64,000 bases of DNA from Epiperipatus broadwayi (Eukaryota > Onychophora > Udeonychophora > Euonychophora > Peripatidae): contig JAQFVV010000055.1 in the NCBI GenBank assembly GCA_028023455.1, positions 5,982,030 through 6,046,029 of the forward strand, in the 5' to 3' direction. The position numbers and the translations under genes were made by a program. Below the pieces are notes generated by a model that worked only from the letters and a program-made list of their open reading frames with translations, did not search any database and was not told where the DNA came from. This document shows, in pieces, positions 1-11,935 of this stretch; position 1 is the first letter of the stretch, and every line of letters starts with the position of its first letter.

Positions 1-1267
1 CGATCCACAAATCAATAATACATTTCCTTCTGATGAAAGAAACTCTATGTCAGACAGTATGCATAAATATTTATCTATAATGTAAAAATAAACTATATTA
101 TATGTATATACTAAGTAGATAATATGCAATAAAATATATCCTACTAGAGCATGTAGACAATTATCAATTATTATGGCAACAAATCTTTGGTACCGTAATA
201 ATTGTCTATGTACTCTGGTATATTATATTTTATCATCTACAATCTATATCAGTGAAAACGTGATTGGTTTTCGCTCTAAGCTGCTTGCACCGCCAACATC
301 AACTTGTGTCATGTAGTGTCATAACTTAGCTACTCACAAGCATTTTGAGGCATGTCTGAATAATGAGTTACGACATGAGAAATGTAGTGTGTTTCACAAT
401 GTCGTCGATCGTCTTCAATGCTCTCCCTGCCATTACAAAATCTTACATTTGCTCTTGCGACTCATGGCTTCACCACTATACACAGTTTGAATTGTTTCAA
501 ATATTTCAGTGCAGCTTTCCTCCATTATGGATTATGGTATAAAACAACTTTCATGTTGAAATTTGTGATCCAGATACTCTAGTGCCTAAAAATTTTCGTG
601 GTGAATCACGAAACTACATCACTACAAAATACATGTGTTAATTCAGAGATGGTACTACAGGCAGCTCGGAAAAAGAAACCGTGATTTTTCACAGGAACAA
701 GCTATACATCTTAATTCAAATAATTCCCATGGATAAATGATGATTACGATTATTTGATGAAAAACCCCATATGCCTATAAAACTATCTTGATTAGGATGA
801 CCAAATGTCTGAAACATTCCTCTGCTCCATTTTCTTTCTGTGCCATTGAGTGTGATTGAAAACTTTTCTTTTAAAGTACAATAAAGCAGACCAAGATTTA
901 AGCATTTGATAAACGTAGTCGAGATAGCTTCAAATCTTACACATGGATTTACCTATTAAATACCCCTAACCAACCGTATTATATATATATATGTATATAT
1001 AACCATAAGTGCCAATAACTAACTGATTATAATATGTAAACCACATTACCCTAGCCGATGTTTCGATAAAGCAATAGAATACTGCCAATCTGCTAACAAA
1101 GCAAAATTCGGATATGAGTGAAGTCTTGACAACAGATTGCTGATGATATTCTATTGTTTTATTTTGGCATGCATGTACACACACATATATATTTAAAATC
1201 AAATTAGTAGCATTTATTTTCCGATTTATACAAAAACACAATTCATAATCTTTGAACAATTTTTTAC
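1..1267 (-). other. DOP1 intron, truncated by the window edge
   Basis: No coding potential on either strand. It holds one copy of the interspersed family called C here (about 233-700) and short TA microsatellites (about 981-1001 and 1184-1193). The nine-base run of A at 1425-1433 belongs to the neighbouring intron. Confidence 0.7.
233..700 (+). repeat. Interspersed repeat family C, copy 1
   Basis: Similar by eye to 34340-34830 and to 39560-40030. Shared blocks include catgtctgaat / gagttacgacatgaga, a [ct]gactcat[ag]gcttca-type block, actacaggcagctcggaaaaagaa, and an internal near-palindrome around gtggtgaatcac. No protein is encoded. The copies are too diverged for the boundaries to be exact. 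It is probably a non-autonomous transposable element. Confidence 0.5.
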
Positions 1268-1420
1268 CTTGAATTTCTGGCATAAATTTCTGGTACTGAT
1301 CGACATCACTGCAAAAAATAACAAACGCTAACCGTTTCAACAACTGTGCTCGTTGTTCAAATTCCAATTCTCTATTGCTAAATAAATTGAGTGAACTATT
1401 TTGAGCGATGGCGACACGAG
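1268..1420 (-). CDS. DOP1: DOP1 exon (last one in the window)
   Basis: 153 bp: the split Ala codon, then RVAIAQNSSLNLFSNRELEF and EQRAQLLKRLAFVIFCSDVD, then QYQKFMPEIQ and one base. EQRA-x-LLKRLAF and D-QYQK-[FY]-[ML]-P-[ED]-IQ are family signatures. Acceptor AG is at 1421-1422 behind a pyrimidine run (plus-strand A run); donor GT at 1266-1267. The next coding exon is not present to the left, so the remaining C-terminal residues lie outside the window. Most of this exon is missing from a duplicate at 2299-2504. Confidence 0.96.
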
Positions 1421-1517
1421 CTGAAAAAAACAAAACAAAATGGAAGATGTTTATTTTAAGTATTTCCGGGTGAAAACATGCAATAAAAGATATCCTTCAA
1501 TAATGAAAACAGATTAC
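1421..1517 (-). other. 97-bp DOP1 intron
   Basis: A short intron with donor GTAATC and acceptor TTTTTTTCAG. Its whole sequence is repeated, with parts of both flanking exons, inside 2373-2504. Confidence 0.9.
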
Positions 1518-1729
1518 CCATTAAATCTCTGAAGGTGGTTTTATCATGCATAGTTAGGTTATCAATTACAGTCCTCCAGTAAGAAATACAACCAGGATCC
1601 ATTTGAAAAAACATAGGATCTAATAAAAGATCAAATGCATCTTTCTTCCATGCTTTCCTAGTATATTGATAACTGCTTAAGCTGGCCAGCAACTGTGAGC
1701 AGGTACGGAAACTCGGAACATTGTGTGCA
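1518..1729 (-). CDS. DOP1: DOP1 exon
   Basis: 212 bp: one base finishing Ser, 70 codons, and one base starting Ala. It begins AHNVPSFRTCSQLLASLSSY and continues QYTRKAWKKDAFDLLLDPMF, FQMDPGCISYWRTVIDNL and TMHDKTTFRDLM. This block is near-invariant in DOP1. The acceptor TTTCAG (AG at 1730-1731) gives the correct phase with the preceding exon. An alternative AG nearer CSQLL would drop conserved residues. Donor GT is at 1516-1517. A 97-bp intron follows. Confidence 0.97.
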
Positions 1730-2298
1730 CTGAAACAGATTTAGTGATTACAGTTAAACATTTACTTAAATATTTAATTAAATCGCAATATAGTTTAAAA
1801 ATAACTAATTGGAGCAAGATCATGAATTTAAACAAGTCACTACGATTCCTTCTTTATAAATATATATATATTGTAACGACCTTGCTATTTGGCATAAGAG
1901 ATAATCAAAATTAAAGTTAAGCACAAATTATAATAATCCTATAGATATGAAAGTTAATGCTTCGTAATAAAAGAACATCTTGAGATTTATGTCACCTTTC
2001 CAGACCAGCAATAACTCCTTCATAACTGAAGGGAAATTAGATCCTCTACGGATTACAAATTTATATTAAGTTTAAAACCAGAGCACTGTCCCAATATTGG
2101 GAAATCCACGGAAGGATATTCAATACCCTCAGTATTATTAAAGCATACCACAACTAATTTTGAGTAGATTATGAACTCTTACCTCACTACCTATCATAAA
2201 TATAACAATCTGAGATTTCTCTCACTAGCTATTATAATATTTAATTCATTATTTAAATGGTCAGAATCTATGAGAAGAGAGACAGGAGGCTGGATTAA

Positions 2299-2504
2299 TA
2301 AAATCAAATTAGTAGCATTTATTTTCCGATTTATACAAAAACACAATTCATAATCTTTGAACAATTTTTTACCTATTTTGAGCGATGGCGACACGAGCTG
2401 AAAAAAACAAAACAAAATGGAAGATGTTTATTTTAAGTATTTCCGGGTGAAAACATGCAATAAAAGATATCCTTCAATAATGAAAACAGATTACCCATTA
2501 AATC
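2299..2504 (-). pseudogene. Partial duplicate of a DOP1 exon with a 128-bp internal deletion
   Basis: 2299-2372 is identical to 1194-1267 and 2373-2504 is identical to 1396-1527. The copy therefore has the downstream intron, then the last 25 bp (1396-1420) of the 153-bp exon, the full 97-bp intron, and 10 bp of the preceding exon. The missing 128 bp are bounded by the dinucleotide ct, so a microhomology-mediated deletion is possible. The join leaves the original donor GT directly next to the residual exon, and the original acceptor AG is also intact. Splicing could thus define a 25-nt exon, which would shift the frame and contains an in-frame stop in one register. I see no mismatch over 206 bp, so the event is recent or an assembly artefact. 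Confidence 0.9.
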
Positions 2505-3587
2505 AAAATAAAAATATTTATAACACAATAAGACTATTGAGATGTATAATAAAACATACATAAAATATTAAGTTATAAATAAATACTTAAATATTACCCT
2601 TCCTTCAGATGATCATACTTAAGGCAAAAGTTTTATCAAAGTCTCCGGTTTAAAATCCCTTTTTGTTAAGCTTAACATTTTTTTTCATTTGTTTTACATT
2701 ATGGAATCTATTCCGGTATTTAATATGCTGAAAATCCATCACTGAGAATTAACATTAATTTTTTTATTTCTTTAGCTGCTTCAAGTTTTAATTTAAACAG
2801 ATCATATTTCTTGGTTGTTAACTCTTAGCGTGTTGAAACCGCTTGAGGGTGTAATCATACTTCTTTACCTTCCCAAAAACCAATATTCTGTAAGAAAGGA
2901 CTTTCAGTTAGCAATTATTTGTACGCTTAATTTATTTTAAACGTAGACTAAGCATAACTCAGAAATGGCAATTCAAGTTTGATTACATATCAGGCTAAAA
3001 TAAATAATCAATCCAGACTACATTGATCCAGGGTAAACGATACAGACTCAGGAATTAGCCACCTTGGACCATAATGATCATTTTATAATATTTATTTTTG
3101 TTCATAATCTGACTGCAAAAAAAAAAAAAATAGTTTTTACTAAGCAGATAATGACAATTGTAAAACAAAAGACAGACTGAAAACGCTGGGAAGAACACAA
3201 ACTTTCAATAATATTTTAAATCATATTTTAATTTAAACTGTCATTGATTAAAAATAAATAAACCATATTGATCACCTTTCTAATTATTTTCATTTAGTTA
3301 AATTTATTACTTAGAATAACAAAAAAAAAATTTCCTACAACATAAATCTTTTATAAACTAATATTCTAACAAAATAAAACTTAAACATTTATTTTATTTT
3401 TATATTTATTCATTTTTTTTTTTTTTTTAAAAAAATCAAGTTATCAATTATTTAATAAACTTTGAAAAACTGACCTTTGAACTTTAATCTTAGAGAAGAC
3501 ACAAGCGAATTTAAATTTGTAAACAAAAAAAAATCTTTTTCTTTTAATTTATTTGTCTACTCTTTTTTTTTTTAAAAATATCATTAT

Positions 3588-3765
3588 TAATATTTACTAA
3601 GGCTGTAACCTCAAGAATGTGCGCGTAAAAATGCGATAGTAGGGACCTCTATAGGTCTTAACCACAAGCTTACGTTTTGGAAAAAAAGAGGTTAAGACCT
3701 GTAGAGGTCCCTACTATCGGATTTTTATGCACACATTCTTGAGGTTACAGCCTTAGTAAATATTA
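3588..3765. mobile_element. Foldback (hairpin) element
   Basis: Two 76-bp arms, 3588-3663 and 3690-3765, are near-perfect inverted complements around a 26-bp spacer. Matching ends are taatatttactaaggctg and its complement; only a few mismatches are visible (for example gtgcgcgt against atgcacac). No ORF. It resembles a MITE or foldback element. A diverged relative is fused into 16816-16945. Confidence 0.85.
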
Positions 3766-5757
3766 CTTATGTAATCAATGTGTGTTTAAATAAATTTATA
3801 ATATAGTTTTTATTAAAATTATTATTCCTAAAGATAACCAACATTTAAAAACAGTATTTATCCACACTTGTGGTCAATTACGTATCTTGCTTTGCAACTG
3901 TTACAATATATATGTATGCGAATTAGATTACTGCAAAGCCTTCCATTGAGATCTAGGTAAGATATGAGAAGTTAATATAGAAACAGTCCTTTACTTACCT
4001 CAGTGATCCAATCACTGATTTTTTACGTAAGGGAATTTGATGTAAGTTGAATTTTCTCTTCAAGTGCACGTTTAACGTAAGCCACAGTGCAGAATAAAGC
4101 AAAGATAAATAAAAACTATAATGTATTGTAAGAGATTTTGACACAGAACGAATCTCAAGAAATGAAAACTGTGTTGTCCTGTTGTCACACTTTTTGAATT
4201 TTTTTACAATTTAATAAAATCAGAATAAGTGAAAGGCTACCTATAAACAATTCATATATGAATTATGAGTGACAAACTATTAGACATGGGTGTGTGCACA
4301 TACGTATGTACATGTTTGATCAATGAAAGTATAAACATTTAATTGTACAAAGGTATTAATAAATCTTAAAGAAATGGTTTAAATATCTATTCAATTTCCA
4401 ATTTCAGTTCCTTCCACCCTACTGTAGTGCCATCTGTTGTAATCCTGAGTTATCAGTGGACACCTGATGGTACATTCAGTGTTATAATATTCTCTTTCTA
4501 GCTTTAGTCTCTATAAATGAGGATTAAAATCTAAAGCTGGAACCAATGACCTGCGTATAATCTTCTCAATAGAAAATCATATTGATGTGAAATGGCTTTT
4601 TTTTTAAAAAAAAAAACCTTTGCAAAAGTGAAAAGAATAATTATGACCATAGTTTGAATTCAGGCAGAGTTTACTTATAAAAAAACTTTTTACCATGGCC
4701 TTAAATTTTTCTTCCAGGTAGCTGGCCCATGGTCAATGAAGCCAATAAATGAATAATGGTAGATAAATAACTATCTAACTATTTTTAGCTTTAAGGGTGA
4801 AACAAGAATTGAACAATATGAATTTTAATAAAATAAGTTGTGAGATTTTAATGCACAGAGAGGGGAATAAACAAATAAAATTGATAAATAGTAATATGGA
4901 ATAAGATTAATTGAATCTCTGTAATAAAAAAATATTTGATTATTAAAAAGATTATTAAAAATTAGATTGTATCAACATCATCATTATATATAATTGATTA
5001 TTATTTTAATAATTATTAATGCCACATTTTCAACTGACTGGTATATTAATTTCATTCTGAATTTTCATCGTCATTGGCAAGGGTAAGCTTATATTCAAAG
5101 CTTAAACAATAGGTGGTCCATTCTATTCTTTGATCCTTTCTAAAAATACGTTACTTATTTATAACCTGAGGCCAAGTGTTTTGCTACTGATAATTACGTA
5201 GATATATATAAAAGTGTCAAGAGTGAAGATTTCTTCAACCACCGCACATACAATGTTGAAAATATCACAGAAGCTTCTGTGTCTAACTGCCAATCAAACA
5301 AAATGAGTTCCACATTTCTAGAAGTCCTAGAACTTATATGGAGATAAGTTTTAACAATGCTAACTGTGAGAGCGAATGTAAATAAAATCTCACTAAAAAA
5401 GTAGCCTAAATTTTACACCTCCAAAGCAGAATCAATAAGTATTCAATTTATAACCTTATGAATATAGAAAGTCATCATAATAGTAGAAGATATATGATGA
5501 GGTGTTGAGAGGGACGACTTCTCCGATCACTGCACAAACATCAAAAATCTCACAGAAATTGTCAGGCAAACAAATCTCACAGAAATTTTGCTTGAAGTGC
5601 CAAAAACTTATATTGGAAGATTCAATATTTTGTCGATTGAACCTAACAATTTTTATCCATTAAATATTGATAAAATTCAGGTGAAGAATTTCATAATAGA
5701 AATATTATCAGTCATAGCCGTAATTAGTATTTTATTCAAATTAAATTTTTGAAATAT

Positions 5758-6725
5758 CCGAAAGTTTGTGATGGTGATATTTTAGTAGTAATTATATGTT
5801 GGTTTATTTCCTTTAAATAATATTATCTATTAAATATCTTTAGAAAAGTTCAACTTATTAAACTTTTCAAATACATTGACGCAGGTTAGTAAATAACACA
5901 ACGTTTCGAATGATATTCTCCTCTCTTCTTCAAGTATTGCTGACCTGACTAGTGACAATACTAGCACACACAGAGGCTAAACACTCCAAACAGTAGCGCT
6001 AGTCAGTGCAAGCCAGAATAATCAATGGATGCAAGTAGGTTTGTGCATAAAATCCCTCTCTAGTGCTTACTCATAGGAATTTTATGCTCAAATCTTCTTG
6101 TATCCATTGATTACTCTGGCTTGCATTGAGTGGCGCTACTGTATGGAGAGTTTAGCCTCTGTATAAACAGCTTGTGTAAGCATAAAGAATGGAATCATGT
6201 GATGTTTTAGTGGGACAATACTAGCATGAGAATAAAACTTGCATCTTTAGATTGGTGAATATAAAATTTAAGATGATTCTTCTACCAGTGATCATATATT
6301 TGACTGGGAAAAGATAAAAATATTGGCTAAAAGGTGAAGTCTACAAAAAAATAAATTCAAAGAAGCTATTTATATGACAACGGTAAATAATACCATTAGT
6401 CAAGCTGGTGTGATAATTAATTATGTTTGGAAGCCATTCGTCAACCTTGCACCGTAAGAAAAAATGGAGAAATCAGGAAGATCATAAATAAATGTATGAA
6501 ATTTCTATTATTATCTTTTACAGAATAGTATGGTTGGTTAAAGCATCACCTTAAAGGTTCAAATTCAATTCTCATGTTAGTACTGTCAATGGTCACACAA
6601 GCAACATCCGAAGAAAAGAGAAGAATACCACTCGAAATGTTGTGTTGTATATTACCTTAAATGCTATTACTAGCAGCAGAATATATTTGAAAAGTTCAAA
6701 TACAAAGTTTGAATTTTTTTAAAAA
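5758..6725. mobile_element. Composite family E element with inverted ends and hammerhead-like remnants
   Basis: The left part (5758-5975) resembles the left arms at 12940 and 56832: a gatggtgatattttag block, then tctttagaaaagtt, caggttagta, acaacgtttcgaa, ttcttcaag, then a gacaatactagca block. The right part (6530-6725) holds a tRNA-like stretch (ggttggttaaagcat ... ggttcaaattc), then ccgaagaaaagagaagaatac-type sequence and cgaaatgttgtg, the inverse of the left arm. Between them, 5968-6160 is itself an inverted repeat related to family B (gtgcaagccaga against tctggcttgca). The core here is mutated (CGAAGA instead of CTGAAGA). Confidence 0.65.
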
Positions 6726-6934
6726 GCATTTAACAATTAATTAATTATAAATTTAAGGGATTGCTTAAAAAAATTTGCCATAACAATTGCATAATTGTTC
6801 ACATTTGTTTCGGTCAAGCTGTTTATAGTTTGATTTGTAGTATTTATTTTATTTGAAATTCAGTGTTTTACTTTCCAGAGTAATTATGATATAATATGTT
6901 TAGTCATTACTTTTTAAAATATTAGCATATGTAA

Positions 6935-7170
6935 AGCAGAGGCAAAAGTCTCCAGACAGCAGTGCCATATAGTGCAAGCCAGAGTAATCAATGGATGCAA
7001 GATTTGTGCATAAAATCCCTATCCAGTGCCTGCTCATCCAATATCTCTACCTATCCAGTGCCTACTCATCCAATATCCCTAGACTAGTTTCTAACTTGTA
7101 GTTTTCATCAGTGAGGAGCCTTGGATCTGTATGGAGAATTCTGCCTCTAACAGCTTGTGTTAGCATAGGG
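6935..7170 (-). mobile_element. Family B non-autonomous element, copy on the minus strand
   Basis: Shares gcaagccagagtaatcaatg, gtgcataaaatccc, the hammerhead-like core and gaggagccttggatc with copies at 14343-14834 and 61113-61475. A short internal duplication (ctatccagtgcctgctcatcc, repeated about 30 bp on) is visible at 7019-7070. No ORF. Confidence 0.7.
7087..7111 (-). ncRNA. Hammerhead-like core in family B
   Basis: Minus strand reads CTGATGA, then AAACTACAAGTTA, then GAAAC. Stem II can pair AACU with AGUU (4 bp). The same stem in the copy at 14686 is GGC/GCC, so at least two pairs have changed on both sides together. This fits a conserved catalytic-core fold; self-cleavage itself is inferred only. 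Confidence 0.5.
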
Positions 7171-7474
7171 AATGGTGATCACATGGTCAATAACATTCAT
7201 AGATTTTATATTTTGTTGCAAATCATTATTACGTAAATTAATAGATTGATTGGAGCCTGTTAAGGGATATTTAAATGTGATTCTAACAGTTTCATTAATA
7301 TATATATACATATAGTGGGTAAATAAAAAATATTGCAACTTCCAACTAAAAATGGTTATATTAATATATAAATCTTTTTAATGTTTAACACAGTTAAAAG
7401 GTTTCAAATCGTCAATATCTATCATAACGCTAATTCTCTAAGAGATGTTTTACATAACTTTAAATACATCTTAC

Positions 7475-7584
7475 CTATGGTTGCGCAGATATGGCACAAC
7501 ATTATACATAATAGTGGTCAAAAGCGGAATGACTTTCTCTTTTTCATCGCTGGTATAAACAATGTCTAAGAGTGGAGCCAATAA
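7475..7584 (-). CDS. DOP1: DOP1 exon
   Basis: 110 bp: 36 codons plus AG of a split Ser codon. It starts LLAPLLDIVYTSDEKEKVIP and continues LLTTIMYNVVPYLRNH. The SDEKE-[KR]-VIPLL and VVPYLRNHSAHN signatures (the last residues come from the next exon) are strongly conserved. Acceptor AG is at 7585-7586; donor GT (GTAAGA) at 7473-7474. Confidence 0.96.
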
Positions 7585-7894
7585 CTGAAACAAAATATAT
7601 AATAAAATAATTTTATCCGATTTAATATTGCATATTTATATTGACTTTTTAAAAAAAAAAAAAAAAAATCTTATTTATAAAATAAATATCATTTTTGATA
7701 CAATCTTAGTTAAAAAAACAATTGGTGTTGTATGTTGATTTCAGCTTAAAAGTATTGAAAATTAAGCAAGTAAAATTTAAAAAAAATTAAAGGACAACTT
7801 GTTAAGAATTGAGGGCAGGTTAGACCACAAACGCAATGTTAGATGATGGACGATGTTCGATACTCCTACAGTTTTTTTACATCATTTATTTCAA

Positions 7895-7990
7895 ATAAAC
7901 AATATGTCAAGTGCTTTTAACAATGCCTTTTATTAAGACGTTTTTGAAAGTTTTGACTATCTCTAGAGGCCTTCTTCAGAACTGTAAATA
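7895..7990 (-). repeat. Possible Penelope-type terminal motif, decayed
   Basis: The minus strand contains ctgaagaaggcctctagaga followed shortly by caaaactttcaaaaacgtc. This is the shape of the CTGAAGA...GAAACGTC motif found near the ends of Penelope-like elements, with GAAAC mutated to AAAAC. No associated ORF. Confidence 0.4.
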
Positions 7991-10600
7991 ATTGTATTAC
8001 ATTACTTTTTGTACATTTACATTGACATACAATCCATCTTATTTTGATATTCTTTATATATACACACAAAGTCTTTTAGAAAAGTTTGACACCCAAAAAA
8101 TTAAAAGACATAAAATATCAAATAAATAATGGGTCAGGATGTTTCAAATGTGGATGTATTCTCACAAAATTGTTTATATAATTAATACAAAATTAATCTC
8201 TAGTATAACTATTACTATTTTGCTTTTTATCTTTTTTTCTCGGAGTTGGAATAACTATACTCAGTAGCTGCCGATGATATCTTTATATATCTCTTCAATT
8301 TATTAATATATTTGCAGAAATAAACAAAAAATTATGTAATTGAATTGTATTTTACAGCTTTGGTGGATAAATGAAAGTATCAAAAATATCTTAATAAAAA
8401 GCAATTATGGAATGTGCAAGATTTAGTTGAATAGACAGTGCAATAAAATAATAACCTATAATGGAAGAGAGTGAAGGAATATACGAAGTAATAAATTAGA
8501 AATCAGAGTAGCACTTATTAAAAGACAAATAATTCTCAGAATTTAATTTACACTTTAAGATACAAACCACATTCATTAACGACTGGTGAAACACCAGAAT
8601 TACTAAAGCAACCAGCAAATATAGAATTTTTATACCCTTCCTTTCACCAACTTTTTTGTCCTGACTATATTATTACCAAATATAAATAATGAAAGTAAGC
8701 ACTTCTTTTTCATGCTTTATACAATGCTACCCATTATACATAACATTTGTAAAATAGCGGAGTTTTTTTAAATATTAGCTCCGAGGAAGACTGTTTAACA
8801 ATCTAAATTACAGCTATTTTGTAAATGTAATATATATCAAGTATTACCTTATATAAAATGTGTAAAAAAATGTTTTCATTATTTATATTAATAAAAATAT
8901 TCAGATTTCCCAGGATCTTTGTACTTTTTTTTTTCCTTCTCTTCTCTATTAGGTATATCTTTCATTTGTTCTCATTTGAACAGTATCTCAAAGTTTAGAA
9001 TTGGGGATCAATATGACAAGCCATATTCTCGTACGATGCCCTGTGTAATTCAGCACAATGGTAGAATGATGGATTGGAAAGCCAGACTTCTGTATCAAAG
9101 CTCAACCAAATGTCACAACCTCCGCAAAACAAATAATCCTTAGATTATTTTTCCATGCATAGTAGGGTTAAGAGCTACAGATTTGAGATCCTTGGATTGA
9201 AACTCATCTCTGTTATTTGAATATCACATGATCTGAGTGATGAACTTTTCGAATATATTTGTAGTTATTCCCAAATAAAAAGAAAGCACTATTATTCATG
9301 GGGAATTAGAGACCTGCGGGTAATGTGCACTAATCTTGTATCTGACATATCTTCTCACCAAAAACGTGATCTGAATCTGATCCAAGTAAACTTAATACGA
9401 GTTTTGCAATCCTTTAAAGAAAACAAGAGCACATAAGGTGCTTGAATGGCCAATTTCAATCTCTCAAATTAAAAAAATGAATCACTATGAAATTGCTGAA
9501 GGAAAATTGGCTATCAACTAGGAAACTTAATTTTGTTACATTTTTTCTGAAGAATCATACGTGCAAAAGAGCCCAAACAGACCATCCATCGAAACAGAAA
9601 GCTGCTTGTAGGATAACCATTTATTCTCGAGTATTTACACACGACATATCTATTCACATTTCAAAATGTCTGAAAAGTGTGAATCTTGAAAAAAAATATC
9701 CACATAAATCCTACAAGGCATATTGATGAACTATGCTTAAATATTAAGACTGGTACATAAATGAGTGGATGGTCTTACCTCCATGCAAATTTAGAAATAA
9801 AATATTATTTCTTTATGTAAACAACCAATTATTCCGGAATATTGTATAAAAAAAGATATCATGATAATTTAACCAAATACGATTATAAAGTTGTCTATGA
9901 AGATAATGATCGTTAGAATATAAATGTAAATATGATGAATTGTATTAAAAAGATTAATATGCGCCTTGCAATTTTGTGCAGAGGTAGAGTAACAAACTCA
10001 AATCTTACGATTCTAGAATCAATCTTGGCCGAATAAAGTAAAAAAAATTATTAGGTCAACTGAACGAAACTATTAAATTAATCTGCCATTTGAGTGTTTG
10101 AATGTCACACAAAATTTCAAAGGTAATTAACCACCCAATTCTAAATGTAAAATATTAAAGTAGTTGAATATGGGAAGTGAGAACTAAAGAAAGACGACAA
10201 GTTATTATCTGATACAAACTATATTGAAAAAGTAAAATGAATACAGAGTTATACTCACAAAAAAAAAAAAAGAAAAAGAGAGGGGATGGAAAAAAAAACA
10301 AGTGACATAAAACAGAGTATACCATTTGTAAAATTAAAAATGGTGCTAAGGAGGTCATATGATGATTGTACACTAGAAATAACAGGACGAATTTCCATCC
10401 CAAACCTTGACTTCAAGTCCATCACATTACCTCCATAGTAAAGTATGTGGGCAAAATAGTTATAATTGAATGCTCTGTCACTTGAGACGTCATCTGATAA
10501 TCAAGCACCATAAATGATAAGTTAACCTTACACAGAATCGGTCATTCCACCATTCTGATGAATTGTGCAGGTAAATGTTAACAATAATAATATATATAAA

Positions 10601-10873
10601 TAATAAATGCTTTTTATTTACCTACTGATTAAAAGGCCTAAAAATAATTGTTTCTTCAATCACAATTGGGGTTTTTATATTCAACTCGAAATAAAAACAC
10701 AGAGTGTCCAGAAATTAATTAATTCAACCCGGTGAAGTAAAAAGGAATTCAATTAGTTAATTTTTGTACATCCCTTACTTTTATTTCAAGTTAAATATAA
10801 AACCCCTGATTGTGACTGAAGAAATAATTATTTTTAGGTTTTTTTAATTCACAATAAATAAAAGCATTTATTA
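10601..10873. mobile_element. Foldback element
   Basis: Arms 10602-10715 and 10760-10872 are inverted complements with scattered mismatches: outer ends taaatgctttt and aaaagcattta, inner blocks aaacaattat-like, caatcacaat and ggggtttttatatt with their complements. No ORF longer than noise. A MITE-like insertion. Confidence 0.7.
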
Positions 10874-10911
10874 TAAAATATTTTAAATGTGCTAAAACGC
10901 AGGTATTGGTG

Positions 10912-11935
10912 AAGCTAATTACAGATAATAAGATTAACGCTGAAGTGCTTTCAAGAAATTTTATCTTCTCATAATCATAGTTCAGTGAACTGAATGAGCA
11001 CAATAAATTGTATGTGATGAATATTTAAATTTATGCAAAGTGGGTTAGAGGGTCCACTTTGTGAAAAGAGTGAGAAGCATGTATCCTTCCAGTTTATAGC
11101 ATGGGTGTTATTAGCTATAAGTCATGCTTATTTAACTTTACATTTGGAATCATAGCTCTATATAAGCGATGGTGACAGAAGCTGGTTCGAATATATGGCC
11201 AATGGACTTTTGGTGTTCCAAGAAGATAGAATTATATTCGGCTTTATTCAGAACTTTTTTGTACATGTAACAGTGCTGAGAGGCTTAAATGAAGAGGGAG
11301 GCGTGAGATTCGCCATAATATATAGCACTGCAGCCAGTTTGAGGGCATGTGATTTTTACACACTGTGTGAGGAGTTTGATCAGAGGGTAAGTCATCTTTT
11401 AAGTTATTGATTAGTCTATTAGTTGAAGGGGGTGTACGAAATTTAGCTTGAAAGACTGAGAGGTTTTGATTAAGTTTTTAGTGAGGGAATAAATGTGTGG
11501 AAGAAGAAACCATGGTTTGTCATCCTTGGGAGGGTTGGTGTGTAACTTTTGATAAAATTGTTTTACCTTTCTTGTAAGATGACTGGGATTGAATCCGACA
11601 TTGATGAGATCTTTTATCTATTGTTCTATGTTACTTTTGCATGAGGCTTCGAATTTATATATATTCGAACTGTCTTCTGTCAACATTGCTTGTATAGAGC
11701 ACCATGACTAAACATAAAGTTAAAGAAGCATGGCTTATAGACCATGTTATAAATTGGAAGGGTGCTTCACTCTCTCCAAAAAGTGGATTCTCTAATTCAC
11801 TTTGCATAAATTTGAATATTCATCGCATACATTTTCTATTGTGCTCATAAAATTCACTGGGTACGATTACGAGAAGATAAACTCCTCGATAGTGCTCAGC
11901 CATTGATCTCATTATCTGTAAATATTTAGCATTAC
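10912..11935. mobile_element. About 1-kb element with long (about 290 bp) terminal inverted repeats
   Basis: 10912-11210 and 11655-11935 align as inverted complements, sharing acagataat, ttatcttctc, gagcacaat, aaatttatgcaaagtg, cttccag/a, tagc/aatgg, ctatataagc and ggttcgaatatat blocks. The spacer holds a 71-codon ORF at 11195-11410 (plus strand, starting MANGLLVFQEDRIIFGFIQ) that I do not recognise. It overlaps the end of the left arm and may be chance. Its size and layout resemble a foldback DNA element or a dimeric inverted insertion. No transposase is seen. Confidence 0.7.

Larger units (their letters stand above)
1730..7474 (-). other. DOP1 intron, 5.7 kb
   Basis: Contains the duplicated exon fragment (2299-2504), a strong hairpin element (3588-3765), a composite family E element (5758-6725) with an internal inverted repeat, and a family B copy (6935-7170). 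The stretches 2505-3580 and 3770-5750 are AT-rich with A/T homopolymers. I see no gene in them. Confidence 0.8.

Noticed and set aside
966-1433. A 155-codon ORF on the minus strand read as an independent gene
   Set aside because: Only 1268-1420 is coding, as a DOP1 exon; the rest is read-through into flanking introns, including a TA microsatellite.
2194-2415. Minus-strand ORF of 73 codons at the duplicated segment
   Set aside because: It reads intron sequence in the duplicate plus the exon remnant; it is not a DOP1 product.
8919-9143. Plus-strand ORF of 74 codons
   Set aside because: It overlaps a weak tRNA-like repeat and has no domain or splice support.
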